Counted from the stretch's first letter, positions 50,212-59,022 are shown. The stretch: DNA of 64,000 nt from Ochrobactrum sp. RH2CCR150 (GCA_014138095.1 JACGXE010000005.1:186001-250000), one strand, 5' to 3'. Program-made: numbers and translations. The notes: a model not told the origin generated them from the letters alone.

Positions 50212-51450
50212 TTAGAGCTTGTCCAGAAGCTCCTGGGTTGGCCAGGAATCGGCAGGCATGCCAAGCCGCATCTGTTCGGCGCGCACGGCATCGCGGGTCA
50301 GGAGACCGTAAACGCCGTCGATCTTCGCGCCCATATCATAGCCGCGTGCCTGAAGCTTCGTTTGCAGCTCCTTCATCTGCTCCTGTGTCAAACCCGGAAT
50401 CGGATTGCCGGGATCGAATGCAGGCGCACCGGCAAGGCGCGTTGCAAAATAGGCGGCGGTCGTCGCGTAGACGATGGACTTGTTCCATTCGACGAAGACG
50501 TCGAAATTCGAATAGGACAGGAAAGCCGGGCCCTTGCGGCCAAGCGGCAGCAGCAGAGAGGCATCGCCGTCATCGGGTCCGAGTGGACCATTCAGGCCGG
50601 TCACGCCCTGCTCAGCCCACCAGGAATGCGGCTTGCGATTGGTGCGGATGGCTTCTTCCCAAGGCAGATCCTTGGTGATGCGCACTTCTTCCAGCCACGG
50701 CTGGCCGCGCTTCCAGCCCAGTTCGGAAATCATGCGACCAGCGGTCATCATGGCGTCAGGAACGCTGTTCTTCAGATCGACCTTGCCGTCGCCGTCACCA
50801 TCGACGCCGCGCTCCAGATAATCCTTGGGCAGAAGCTGCATCATACCGATTTCGCCAGCCCATGCGCCGGTCGTGCTCGCATCAACAACGCCCGTGTCGA
50901 ACAGCTTGAGCAGTGCGATCAGCTGCGGACGGAAGAGATCCGGACGGCGGCAGTCATAGGAAAGGGTGACGAGCGCGTTCAGCGTGTCGAAATCACCCTG
51001 AATTGCGCCGTAATCGGTTTCAAGGCCCCAGAAAGAGGCAAGAACCGGACCCGGCACGCCGTAGGTTTCTTCAACTTTCTTGAAGACATCGGCATGTTTG
51101 ACCAGATTTTCCTGGCCTTTTTTCAGGCGCGCTTCGGAGATGAGGCGCTTGGAAAATTCGGTAAAGGTCAGATTGAAAACAGTCTGCTTGCGATCCCGGT
51201 CGAGCACTTTCTGCTCAAGCGAAGCCTTGTGCAGCTCGCTGATGCCCTTTTCGCCGACGCCCGCTTCGCGCGCTTCCTTGGCCAGATTTTCGATCCACTG
51301 GCCAAGATCGGTTTCGCATTCTGGCTTGGGTGCATTGATGGCAGTTTCAGCCGGAGCCGCGGGTGCCGGAGAGGTATTGGCAGTCTGCGCATTCGACACC
51401 GCGGTCGAAGCGAGCAGGGCGGCTGTCATGATGGAAGCAACAAACTTCAT
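50212..51450 (-). CDS. Lytic murein transglycosylase, MltB-like, with peptidoglycan-binding domain
   Basis: A 412-residue periplasmic enzyme that cleaves glycan strands to anhydro-muropeptides. The signal peptide is residues 1-21 (MKFVASIMTAALLASTAVSNA). A proline/alanine-rich linker follows. The catalytic SLT_2 domain (about 45-335) has glutamate 144 in FWGLETDYG, plus WAGEIGMMQLLPKDYLERGVDGDGDGKVDL. The C-terminal PG_binding_1 domain (350-410) has LQTKLQARGYDMGAKIDGVYGLLTRDAVR. The start at 51450 begins the signal peptide. A second wall hydrolase gene follows upstream on the same strand. Confidence 0.92.
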   Translation of the reverse strand: MKFVASIMTAALLASTAVSNAQTANTSPAPAAPAETAINAPKPECETDLGQWIENLAKEAREAGVGEKGISELHKASLEQKVLDRDRKQTVFNLTFTEFSKRLISEARLKKGQENLVKHADVFKKVEETYGVPGPVLASFWGLETDYGAIQGDFDTLNALVTLSYDCRRPDLFRPQLIALLKLFDTGVVDASTTGAWAGEIGMMQLLPKDYLERGVDGDGDGKVDLKNSVPDAMMTAGRMISELGWKRGQPWLEEVRITKDLPWEEAIRTNRKPHSWWAEQGVTGLNGPLGPDDGDASLLLPLGRKGPAFLSYSNFDVFVEWNKSIVYATTAAYFATRLAGAPAFDPGNPIPGLTQEQMKELQTKLQARGYDMGAKIDGVYGLLTRDAVRAEQMRLGMPADSWPTQELLDKL

Positions 51451-51571
51451 CGGTAACTCACACTCGTTTTGCAGGGAGCAACAGGTCCCTTCCAAGGATT
51501 GCTAAAGCTATTGCCCCAACAAGCCATGGAAATGAAGCAAAACTTGATGTGTGAGGTCAAACAGGCCCGTC

Positions 51572-52432
51572 TTAACGGGCCTTGTTGCTTTCCAGCCACT
51601 TTTTCCACGTGGCGGCGTCGCCCGCGAAGACATTGATGTCTGCGTCGCCCTTGATGCCCGGAATAACGCCCGTGCCGGTATATTGCCAGAACGTCCACGG
51701 ATGCGGGCCGTATTTCTCATCCGGATGACCGGCGACCGAGCGCAGCCAGAACGGATAGTCGGGAATCTGGCGCAGATCATTGTCGTCGAAGAAATCGACG
51801 GTCGTGTAGATGATCGGGCGCTTGCCATAATGCTTTTCAAGCGCGGCAAGGAAGATGCGCATTTCCTTGCGCACAACCGCCGCATTGGGCCGCAATTTGC
51901 AGGTTGGCGATTGCGGGTTCCATTCCATATCCAGAACAGGCGGCAGCGCGGACGGATCGCGCGGCACATTCTGGATATACCAGCGCGCCTGTTCGATGGC
52001 CGGACGGCAGAAATAATAGAAATGATAGGCGCTGCGGGGAATGCCCGCCTCGCGTGTGCCATTCCAATGCTCGGTAAAACGGTCATCCACACGGTCACCG
52101 CCCTCGGTCGCCTTGATGAAGGCAAAGGAGATGCCGCTGGCGCGCACGGCGCTCCAGTCGGTATTGACCTGATATTTCGAAACGTCGGTGCCGTGGATCG
52201 GATAGTGCCACGGCGTCTTGCCGGTCCAGTCATGCGGATCGCGGTCGCCAAAGCGTGGCGCCTTCACAGATCCCGATGGCGGCGGAATGCGGGCGACCGT
52301 GCCGTGCTTTTTCACATCAGAAAAATCGTAATCCACCGTCGTACAGGCCGAAAGCAGAACGACGCCCATGCAGGAGGCAAAGCAGGAGCCAAGAAAGTTG
52401 CGGCTGGCCAGACGGCTCATGAGACGTTTCAT
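51572..52432 (-). CDS. GH25 lysozyme-family lipoprotein
   Basis: A 286-residue putative muramidase. The lipoprotein signal ends at the lipobox LLSAC (Cys30). The GH25 domain (about 75-285) shows the opening HGTDVSKYQ, FAFIKATEGGD, the catalytic DxE strand PVLDMEW and a C-terminal FWQYTGTGVIPGIKGDADINVF. Phage and Gram-positive lysozymes define the family; a lipid-anchored form in a Gram-negative host suggests a role in envelope remodelling. It lies in a run of wall-hydrolase genes, 121 bp upstream of the transglycosylase. Confidence 0.92.
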   Translation of the reverse strand: MKRLMSRLASRNFLGSCFASCMGVVLLSACTTVDYDFSDVKKHGTVARIPPPSGSVKAPRFGDRDPHDWTGKTPWHYPIHGTDVSKYQVNTDWSAVRASGISFAFIKATEGGDRVDDRFTEHWNGTREAGIPRSAYHFYYFCRPAIEQARWYIQNVPRDPSALPPVLDMEWNPQSPTCKLRPNAAVVRKEMRIFLAALEKHYGKRPIIYTTVDFFDDNDLRQIPDYPFWLRSVAGHPDEKYGPHPWTFWQYTGTGVIPGIKGDADINVFAGDAATWKKWLESNKAR

Positions 52433-52524
52433 GCAGGGTTTCCGGTGTCGCGAATCAGTCCCTACAACGGTTACGCGATCCGCGACCGGTCGTCATTAGC
52501 CCAGTGCTGTTCTTGCTCCTAATT

Positions 52525-53223
52525 TTAAGCTGAAGCGCGAATAACGGCGATCCACGCAAAGCCGCGATAAAGCACGCGGCGTTCCACCGACAGGCCGCGC
52601 TCGGCTGCAAGCCGTTCACACACGGCGAACATGTCCTGACGCGGCGTCACATGGAACCAGTCGAGCCACGTGTAGAGACCACGCTTGAACCATCCGGGCA
52701 GGCGGGACTGATCGCCGAAATCGACAATATGTAATTCACCCGCCGGTCCGAGATGCCGGATGCTTTCGCGAATGACCGATTGCCACTGCGGGATCATTGA
52801 TATGGCGTAAGAAATGAAGATGCGGTCGAAGCCGGTTTGACGGAAAAGTTGTTCGGGGTCGAACTGCGCTGCATCTGCGAGTTCAAGCTCAGTACGGCTT
52901 TCGATTCCAGCACGTTTGGCGGCGCTACGGGCGGTATCCAGCATCTCTGCTGAAATATCGATGCCATAGAGTTTCGCATCGGGGTAGTGCTGCGCCGTTT
53001 TGACGAGGTTGCGGCCGGTGCCGCAACCGATTTCCAGAACGTTGCCGCCGTCTGGCACATGGAGTGTCGCGATCATCTGGTCGCGACCCAGAAGGTAATA
53101 TTTGCGGGTCGCATCATAAAAGTGGCGTTGATGGCGGTAAACCTTGTCCATCAAACGCGCATGGCTTGCACCCTGACCATTGCCCTGTGCGCTCGCACGG
53201 CTTCCTTCCGGGCTTTGCAGCAT
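52525..53223 (-). CDS. btaB: Diacylglyceryl-homoserine N-methyltransferase, BtaB
   Basis: A 232-residue SAM-dependent enzyme that trimethylates the homoserine headgroup to finish the betaine lipid DGTS. Motifs: YRHQRHFYDATRKYYLLGRDQMI at the N-terminus, characteristic of BtaB, then NVLEIGCGTGRNLVKTA (SAM site) and HIVDFGDQSRLPGWFKRGLYTWLDWFHVTPR. Its ATG is 1 bp beyond the btaA stop, a tight operon. Predicted to act at the inner-membrane surface. The products replace phospholipids under phosphate starvation in Rhizobium relatives. Confidence 0.94.
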   Translation of the reverse strand: MLQSPEGSRASAQGNGQGASHARLMDKVYRHQRHFYDATRKYYLLGRDQMIATLHVPDGGNVLEIGCGTGRNLVKTAQHYPDAKLYGIDISAEMLDTARSAAKRAGIESRTELELADAAQFDPEQLFRQTGFDRIFISYAISMIPQWQSVIRESIRHLGPAGELHIVDFGDQSRLPGWFKRGLYTWLDWFHVTPRQDMFAVCERLAAERGLSVERRVLYRGFAWIAVIRASA

Positions 53224-53224
53224 G

Positions 53225-54460
53225 TCAGGCGTCCTTCAGGACATAGAGGTGAAAGCCGCCATAGATCGACGAGCGGTCGCGGTCGTGCAAAGCGCGGGAT
53301 TCTTCGGCGCGATATTCCCAGCGGTCGAGGACTTCCGGTGCAACACGGCCGGGCAGCAGGCTCGGTTCTGCGGCGGTGCGGAAAATAACGCGAGCACCCG
53401 GCGCGGCAGTGCGTGTGATCTCGGTCCAGACGGCATTGAGCTGACTGTCATTCATCCAGTCCTGCGCGTCGAGAAGGATGTAGCGATCCACCGATGCAGC
53501 AGGCTTGGCAGCCAGAAAGTCGGTGTAATTGGCGTTCTGGACGGTCATGCGGTCGGCGCGGGCGCGCACCGTTTCGAAATTGGCACGTGACAGATAAGGC
53601 GGCAGCGGGCCGGTTTCCTCGTCGCCGCTATAGCCGCGCCCGAAAGCCTGCCAGGCGAAGTAGTTTTCCGTCAGCGGAAAGCCGCAGGCGAGTTTCTCGA
53701 GGCGGCTGCGCAGCACCTCGGCCATGTTGCCGTTTCCGGCGGTGGCAAGCGCGTCATATTGCTGGGGCGGGATGCCGAGGCCGAACAGCGAGGACTTACG
53801 CGCTGTTGCCCAGCGCACCATGCGCTTTTCGAACAGAGGCGCCAGCGCCGTATCGAAGAAGCTGCGTTGCTCTTCGATGGTGCGCGACTTCAGGATGTCG
53901 CGCGGGTCGATGCCGTAGAGGCGCGCCACGCGATGCCCCATGCCAATGAACACACCCAGCAGGCCGTGGCGATAGAGATCGCGCCAGAAGATCGAAATGC
54001 GCTGGCGACCGTTCCATTTGCGCTTTTCCCAATAAGCGCGGCTTTCGGCATCGAGATGCGGACGCACGAAGCGCTTGTAGGCGGCAAGATTGGTCTTGTC
54101 GTCTGCCTTGCCGTAGAAACGGTAGAAGGCGCTGTAATCGGGCAGGTTCTTGAGCGCTGCGAGTTTCAGCCGGTTGAAGGCGACGTGGGCCTCGTTGAGG
54201 TCCACGGCTTCGACGTGGGCCGGATCGGCGGTGAGATAGGACAAGGCGTTACAGCCGCCGGACGCAATGGTGACAATGCGATGACCGGGCTGAATTGCGA
54301 GCGCTGTCATATCCACATCGGGGTCTTCCCAGATCTGCGGATAGACCAGCCCCTTGAAGAGCCAGGCGAACAATCTTTCCGAAAAACCTGCGCGGGAAAG
54401 CACATGGTTCTGGGTTACTGCACGTTTCAGAATGGTACCGTCAGCTGATTGGTCGGCCAT
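53225..54460 (-). CDS. btaA: SAM:diacylglycerol 3-amino-3-carboxypropyltransferase, BtaA
   Basis: A 411-residue enzyme that joins the aminocarboxypropyl group of SAM to diacylglycerol, making the homoserine lipid used by BtaB. Signature stretches: LVYPQIWEDPDVDMTAL near residue 38, HRIVTIASGGCNALSYL, and VEAVDLNEAHVAFNRLKLAAL. The C-terminal half contains LDAQDWMNDSQLNAVWTEI. The ATG at 54460 follows AAGGGGA; the upstream extension of the frame is unlike the family. A triple-heptamer PHO box lies 58 bp upstream. Confidence 0.95.
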   Translation of the reverse strand: MADQSADGTILKRAVTQNHVLSRAGFSERLFAWLFKGLVYPQIWEDPDVDMTALAIQPGHRIVTIASGGCNALSYLTADPAHVEAVDLNEAHVAFNRLKLAALKNLPDYSAFYRFYGKADDKTNLAAYKRFVRPHLDAESRAYWEKRKWNGRQRISIFWRDLYRHGLLGVFIGMGHRVARLYGIDPRDILKSRTIEEQRSFFDTALAPLFEKRMVRWATARKSSLFGLGIPPQQYDALATAGNGNMAEVLRSRLEKLACGFPLTENYFAWQAFGRGYSGDEETGPLPPYLSRANFETVRARADRMTVQNANYTDFLAAKPAASVDRYILLDAQDWMNDSQLNAVWTEITRTAAPGARVIFRTAAEPSLLPGRVAPEVLDRWEYRAEESRALHDRDRSSIYGGFHLYVLKDA

Positions 54461-54517
54461 AAAATTCCCCTTTGGGACGAATCCCGCGCTTGGTTTCAAA
54501 AAGTTAAACATCGCGCC

Positions 54518-54546
54518 ATGACAGGGGATTGACGGATTAATGACCG
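54518..54546 (-). promoter_or_regulatory. Triple-heptamer PHO box upstream of btaAB
   Basis: On the minus strand: CGGTCAT-TAAT-CCGTCAA-TCCC-CTGTCAT, three heptamers at exact 11-bp spacing with 6, 5 and 7 of 7 matches to the PhoB half-site CTGTCAT. It ends 58 bp before the btaA ATG. The remaining gap to the divergent lipoprotein gene (to 54836) holds its promoter; nothing else recognised. Confidence 0.75.
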
Positions 54547-54836
54547 CTTTCTGACAGCGAAATGCACGAGTAAGTGCCTGCAATCTTGGCGTTTTATTAC
54601 GGACGGTAAGACTATTTGAGAGAACCTTTCCTCTTCGCTGCCGTTTTCATCTGTGACGGTGGGTATCGACAGGACTTCTGTGCCTGATCCAACCGCAAAA
54701 GTGATCGACCGGTAAGGAGCCGGCCGGACACGAAGAAAGCTACGAAGAGAGCAGAGGGGTGTTCTGCGCAAATTGCGCCATGCTCAACAGGGATAAGCTC
54801 GCAACGAGCAAACCCACGCTAGGAAGGAGAGACAAT

Positions 54837-55055
54837 ATGAAGAAGTTTCTGATTACGTCTGTTGCCGCCGTGTCGCTTCTGGGCCTTGCCGCCTGCAATG
54901 AGAAGAAGGATGACGGCGCCAGCAACGCTCCCGCACCGGCACCGGCTGCGCCTGCCGCACCTTCGAACAATGATACGACGACCACGCCTGCAACGCCGGC
55001 TCCGGCTACTCCGGGCACGGGTACAGGCGGTACGGGTAGCGCACCTGCTAATTAA
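54837..55055 (+). CDS. Small proline/alanine/threonine-rich lipoprotein
   Basis: A 72-residue protein with a classic lipoprotein signal (MKKFLITSVAAVSLLGLAAC, lipid-modified Cys20). The tail consists almost entirely of alanine, proline, threonine and glycine (PAPAPAAPAAP, TTTTPATPAPATPGTG). The tail resembles a flexible spacer without a folded domain. GGAAGGAG lies upstream of the ATG. No known family. It is divergent from btaA. Confidence 0.8.
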   Translation: MKKFLITSVAAVSLLGLAACNEKKDDGASNAPAPAPAAPAAPSNNDTTTTPATPAPATPGTGTGGTGSAPAN

Positions 55056-55192
55056 GCGGGATTGTTATTTAGCACCAAGCAAGTGCGGGCAAGTTGCAGC
55101 CGGTGAGCTGTCATAGTCCCGTGTGGTAAATGTCATACAGATGGCGGTCCGGGAAACTGGATCGCCATTTGTCCCAGAAGGATTTGCATTGA

Positions 55193-55651
55193 ATGAATGA
55201 ACCCGCGGCATTTTACGGGAAAGACGGCGCGCAAGCGATTTCCGTGTTTAAACGCAGGCTGTCTTCGGTTATGGCTTTGATCATGAACCGTAACACCTTG
55301 TTTTTCGTTGCCGCCATTGTTCTGGTTGCGCTTGCTGCTTGCGGCAAGGGCAATGACGAGAAGGCCGCTGCTCCGGCGCAGGATGGCACCGCTGTTTCGC
55401 AGCCTGCCGCACCGGCGGAAGGCGCATCGGACAAAAAGGGTCCGGATCTCGTCAAGGCCTTGCGTGACAATGCCGGTGTAAACACGCCTGAGGAACAGGC
55501 TGCTGCCATCGAACGGGCGCGCACCAATGCCGTTTCCGCCGCAAAATCGGTTGGACAGAATGAAGAACAGGCTCAGGCAGCCGGGGAAGCGGCTGCCGCG
55601 ACAGCGCAACGCTCTTTTACTGAACGCCAGAACGCGGTGCAATCCAACTGA
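55193..55651 (+). CDS. Putative lipoprotein, unknown function
   Basis: The frame encodes up to 152 residues. The lipoprotein signal itself starts near residue 31 (MNRNTLFFVAAIVLVALAAC), so translation may begin at 55283 (122 residues). The 55193 ATG has GAAGGA 10 bp upstream whereas 55283 has no clear site, so the start is undecided. The mature part is alanine/glutamate-rich and helical (KGPDLVKALRDNAGVNTPEEQAAAIERARTNAVSAAKSVGQNEEQAQ). No family recognised. A weak PHO-like heptamer pair lies at 55108-55136. Confidence 0.7.
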   Translation: MNEPAAFYGKDGAQAISVFKRRLSSVMALIMNRNTLFFVAAIVLVALAACGKGNDEKAAAPAQDGTAVSQPAAPAEGASDKKGPDLVKALRDNAGVNTPEEQAAAIERARTNAVSAAKSVGQNEEQAQAAGEAAAATAQRSFTERQNAVQSN

Positions 55652-55821
55652 GTTGGGCCAGTGTTCCGGTTGTATGTTTGAAGCGCATTCAGCGCAATAA
55701 TCTTTCGATGCGGCGCATTTCTCATCACAGACCGGTGATAAGAGCATATAAATAATTGTTTTTTCGACCGCACTTCATGCGGGCGGTTTTCAGCAGCGAC
55801 GGAATTTTGTAGAACAGAACC

Positions 55822-56532
55822 ATGTCGATTTGGGTTCGCATCGGTGAGTTTGTGGCGTCTGTGACGTCGAACGCTATTACAGGCGTTATCGAGGCTGTGC
55901 GCACCGTTTTTGAAGGCGATGCCGATACACGCAGGCGGGTTGCCTTCTCCATTGCCATGATCGCCCTGTCCGCCAAAATGGCGAAAGCCGACGGGGTCGT
56001 GACGCAGGACGAGATACGGGCCTTTCAGGATATTTTCGCGGTACCGCAGGAAGAAACTGCCCATGTGGCGCGGCTTTATGATCTGGCCAAGCAGGATGTG
56101 GCAGGCTTTGAAAGCTATGCCCGCCAACTGGCCGGTCTCTGTCAGGAAGGGCAGACCGAGTGCCATCTTCTGGAAGATATTCTTGACGGGCTGTTTCATA
56201 TCGCCAAGGCCGATGGCTATGTCCATGAGAAGGAAATGGCGTTTCTGACCGAGGTTGCAGGCATCTTCGGTTTTGACGAGGTTGCCTTCGACCGCATCGC
56301 GATACGGCATGTGCAGCGCGGCGAGGGCGATCCTTACGCCATTCTCGGCCTTGAGCGCGGTGTGTCGTTCGATGATGCGCGCAGCCGCTATCGGACGCTG
56401 GTCAAGCAGCATCATCCCGACCGGCTGGTCGCGGAAGGTCTGCCGCTGGAATTCATTACTATTGCCAATGCGCGTCTTGCTGCCATAAACGCTGCCTGGG
56501 CAAGCATAGAAAAGCATTTGGAGGCTGCGTAA
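55822..56532 (+). CDS. DjlA-like protein: TerB domain plus J domain
   Basis: A 236-residue protein. The N-terminal TerB/tellurite-resistance-like helical domain (about 35-160) has SIAMIALSAKMAKADGVVTQDEIRAFQDIF and IAKADGYVHEKEMAFLTEVAGIFG. The C-terminal J domain (about 172-235) has DPYAILGLERGVSFDDARSRYRTLVKQHHPDRLV with the HPD motif that stimulates DnaK. The N-terminal transmembrane anchor of classical DjlA is not obvious. It overlaps the amidase gene by 1 bp (TAATG), so the two are coupled. Confidence 0.9.
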   Translation: MSIWVRIGEFVASVTSNAITGVIEAVRTVFEGDADTRRRVAFSIAMIALSAKMAKADGVVTQDEIRAFQDIFAVPQEETAHVARLYDLAKQDVAGFESYARQLAGLCQEGQTECHLLEDILDGLFHIAKADGYVHEKEMAFLTEVAGIFGFDEVAFDRIAIRHVQRGEGDPYAILGLERGVSFDDARSRYRTLVKQHHPDRLVAEGLPLEFITIANARLAAINAAWASIEKHLEAA

Positions 56533-57353
56533 TGCAGGAAACGAGCGGCGCAACCGAATTTCGGGACGAGGATCAGGATCTGGCAGAACTGGCGCTGGAA
56601 CAGGCCGACTTTGCGGGCGCTGCGCTCGATCCTTCGCCTAATTTCGGTCCGCGTCGTGACGGCAAAATGCCTGTCTATCTGATCCTGCATTATACGGGTC
56701 TGGCGACCGCTCAGGAGGCCGTCGACATTCTCAAATCGCCAGAGATGCAGGTCTCGGCCCATTATCTCGTTCATGAGGACGGGCAAGTGGCGCAGATGGT
56801 GTCGGAAAAGGCCCGTGCCTGGCATGCAGGCAAAAGCTTCTGGAAGGGCGAGACCGACATCAATTCAGCCTCCATCGGCATTGAAATCGTCAATCCGGGG
56901 AATCTGGAAGACTATCCGCCTTTCAAGGATGCGCAGATCGAGGCAGTCATTGGCCTTTGCCGTGATATTTGCGAGCGTTATGCCATTGCGCCGGAAAACG
57001 TGCTTGCGCATTCGGACATCGCACCGGCGCGCAAGACCGATCCGGGCCACAACTTTCCGTGGAAGCGTCTGCATGAGGCGGGCATTGGCCACTTCATTGA
57101 GCCGACCTCGATCCGTGGCGGACGGTTTCTGGCGCGGGGCGAGCAGGGGCAGCCTGTGGAGGCCTTGCAGTCCATGTTGGCGCTCTACGGCTATGGGATC
57201 GAGATCACTGGTGTCTTCGATGAGGACACGGAAACGGTGGTTAAGGCATTTCAGCGTCACTTTCGGCCACAAAATGTAGACGGTGTGGCCGATGTTTCTA
57301 CCATAGATACCCTCTACAGACTGATTTTTTCCCGGCAAAATGTTACCGCCTGA
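56532..57353 (+). CDS. N-acetylmuramoyl-L-alanine amidase (Amidase_2) with peptidoglycan-binding domain
   Basis: A 273-residue zinc amidase. The Amidase_2 domain (about 30-185) has LILHYTGLATAQEAVDIL with the first zinc histidine, SAHYLVHEDGQVAQMV, SIGIEIVNPG and the C-terminal zinc ligands in AHSDIAPARKTDPGHNFPW. A C-terminal PG_binding_1 domain follows (200-265). No signal peptide is visible in the first 30 residues, as in some AmpD/AmiD relatives, so cytoplasmic recycling (AmpD-like) and envelope action are both possible. It is coupled to the DjlA-like gene. Confidence 0.9.
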   Translation: MQETSGATEFRDEDQDLAELALEQADFAGAALDPSPNFGPRRDGKMPVYLILHYTGLATAQEAVDILKSPEMQVSAHYLVHEDGQVAQMVSEKARAWHAGKSFWKGETDINSASIGIEIVNPGNLEDYPPFKDAQIEAVIGLCRDICERYAIAPENVLAHSDIAPARKTDPGHNFPWKRLHEAGIGHFIEPTSIRGGRFLARGEQGQPVEALQSMLALYGYGIEITGVFDEDTETVVKAFQRHFRPQNVDGVADVSTIDTLYRLIFSRQNVTA

Positions 57354-57672
57354 TTGAGCGGCGGTAGCGGGATGACTTTCGCAATTTAATTCGAATTTCG
57401 TTCAAATTTTCAAAAATTTAGCCGAATCACTTTTCCGGCTCCGCCTGTGCGGAGGGGTGCCGAATTGCGCCCGTTTGAATCAGTTTTGTTACAACCTGTA
57501 AGACGATTTTACTTTTGCAACCAATCTTCGGCTGCATTTCCCCGTCAGATCATCGATTAATCCCGGCGGAAATGGGCCTTGAGAGCCTATACCAACCGGG
57601 ACCTGAATAAACGGGATCGTCTCCCCCCAAGACGGGCGCTCCCCCATAAGAAACGTTCCAAGACGGTAGGTT
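57354..57672 (+). other. Intergenic region before the SLT protein, nothing identified
   Basis: A 319-bp region without a gene. It begins AT-rich and then becomes GC-rich, with short inverted repeats (for example CCGGCTCCGC with GCGGAGGGG near 57440-57460). I see no match to a known riboswitch or sRNA and no clear promoter. Confidence 0.3.
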
Positions 57673-58299
57673 ATGAAAGTAAAATTTGTTATTGTTAGCG
57701 CCCTTGTTGGCGCGATGAGTTCGTTTGGCCTGAATCCGGCGCTTAGCGCCCCTGCAAGTGAACCAACCAACCTCGCAGCTCTTCTCAAGGCGCGTCAGCA
57801 GAACAAAGTTGCTGAGGCCGATAAGGCAAAGACTTCGGTTAAAAAGGTGTCGGTCATCACCAACCGTGCTGCGCCTGTGGGCAAGGGTTCCAAGTCCGGT
57901 GGCTCCAGCCGTTCGACCAAGAGCGGCGGAAGCTATTCGCAGATCATCAACCGCTACGCTTCGACCTATGGCGTGCCGTCCTCGCTCGCTCATGCTGTCG
58001 TGCGCCACGAAAGCAATTTCCAGCCGAATGTGCGCGGTGCTGCAGGCGAAATCGGCCTGATGCAGATCAAGCTCTCGACGGCGCGCGCCATGGGCTATTC
58101 CGGCTCGGCCAAGGGGCTTTATGAGCCTGCGACCAACATCCAGTACGGCATGAAGTATCTCGCCATGGCGCAGAAGCTCGGCGGCGGCAGCACCTGCGGC
58201 ACGATCCTGAAATACAATGCCGGTCATGGCGCAACGCGCATGAACCCGATCTCTGCAAAATATTGCAGCTCGGTGAAGGCATATATGGCCGGGCTTTAA
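57673..58299 (+). CDS. Lytic transglycosylase, SLT domain, secreted
   Basis: A 208-residue exported protein. The signal peptide covers residues 1-26 (MKVKFVIVSALVGAMSSFGLNPALSA). A basic serine/glycine-rich linker (45-85) leads to a soluble-lytic-transglycosylase domain (about 88-205), with catalytic Glu113 in VVRHESNFQP, GEIGLMQIKLSTARAMGYSG, NIQYGMKYLAMA and KYNAGHG. It cleaves peptidoglycan glycan strands. The terminator follows at 58373. Confidence 0.92.
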   Translation: MKVKFVIVSALVGAMSSFGLNPALSAPASEPTNLAALLKARQQNKVAEADKAKTSVKKVSVITNRAAPVGKGSKSGGSSRSTKSGGSYSQIINRYASTYGVPSSLAHAVVRHESNFQPNVRGAAGEIGLMQIKLSTARAMGYSGSAKGLYEPATNIQYGMKYLAMAQKLGGGSTCGTILKYNAGHGATRMNPISAKYCSSVKAYMAGL

Positions 58300-58372
58300 A
58301 TACAGCTTTTGGAGTTCGCTCCAGAATTTACGTCGGCGGTTGCGTAGAGTTTCAAGCCGTTTGATGTGAACG

Positions 58373-58404
58373 AAAAGCCGGTAGCGGTTTTGCTACCGGC
58401 TTTT
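58373..58404 (+). terminator. Intrinsic terminator after the SLT gene
   Basis: AAAAGCCGGTAGC/GCTACCGGCTTTT with a short loop. Confidence 0.88.
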
Positions 58405-58440
58405 CTGTTGCTTTTTCGGACAGAAGCGAATTTATACGCG

Positions 58441-58874
58441 GTGTCAGTCGGTCGGGCAGCCGCGCTTGTCATATGCCGAAAGGCGGCAGGTGAGGAAAGT
58501 CCGGGCTCCATGGAAATACGGTGCCGGGTAACGCCCGGCGGGGGCGACCCCAGGGATAGTGCCACAGAAAGTAAACCGCCTCGTCTTCCGTATCGTTGTG
58601 CAAAAGCTGCAACGACAGGGATGACGAGGTAAGGGTGAAAGGGTGGGGTAAGAGCCCACCGCGTCTGCAGCAATGGAGACGGCACGGTAAACCCCACCGG
58701 GAGCAAAACCGAATAGGGACGGCGCGCCGGTTCGCAAGGACCGGCAATCGGTTTCCGGATCAGTCGTCCGGGTGGGTTGCAAGAGGCGGGTGGCGACATC
58801 CGTCCCAGATGAATGGCTGCCACGTCGGGCGAAAGCCCGGCCATACAGAACCCGGCTTACAGACCGGCTGACAC
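58441..58874 (+). ncRNA. rnpB: RNase P RNA (bacterial class A)
   Basis: The catalytic RNA that trims 5' ends of pre-tRNAs. The ends pair as helix P1 (GTGTCAGTCGGTC at 58441 with GACCGGCTGACAC ending at 58874). Conserved blocks are GAGGAAAGTCCGGGCTCC (CR I), AGGGATAGTGCCACAGAAA (CR II), and AAACCCCACCGGGAGCAA. The 3' CR V block CATACAGAACCCGGCTTA is also present. The length of about 434 nt is normal for alphaproteobacteria. End points are from pairing and may shift by a few bases. Confidence 0.95.
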
Positions 58875-58888
58875 TACTTTACGATCAG

Positions 58889-58918
58889 AAAAAGCCCGGC
58901 TTTGAGCCGGGCTTTTTC
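58889..58918 (+). terminator. Intrinsic terminator of rnpB
   Basis: AAAAAGCCCGGC-TTTGA-GCCGGGCTTTTT. Confidence 0.9.
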
Positions 58919-58969
58919 TTTCTGCGGCGCGGTTGCTTGGGAGGCGCTGCGGTAGTCCTTTAATTTAAC

Positions 58970-59012
58970 GCGCATCTTTTCCGAAAACCGTTTCACACTT
59001 TTCGGGATGCGC
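58970..59012. repeat. Dispersed palindrome, Hyphomicrobiales type
   Basis: GCGCATC and GATGCGC ends flank CCGAAAACCG and CTTTTCGGG. Fourth copy of this family in the window, at the 3' end of mntH. Confidence 0.72.
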
Positions 59013-59022
59013 TCCAGATGGA

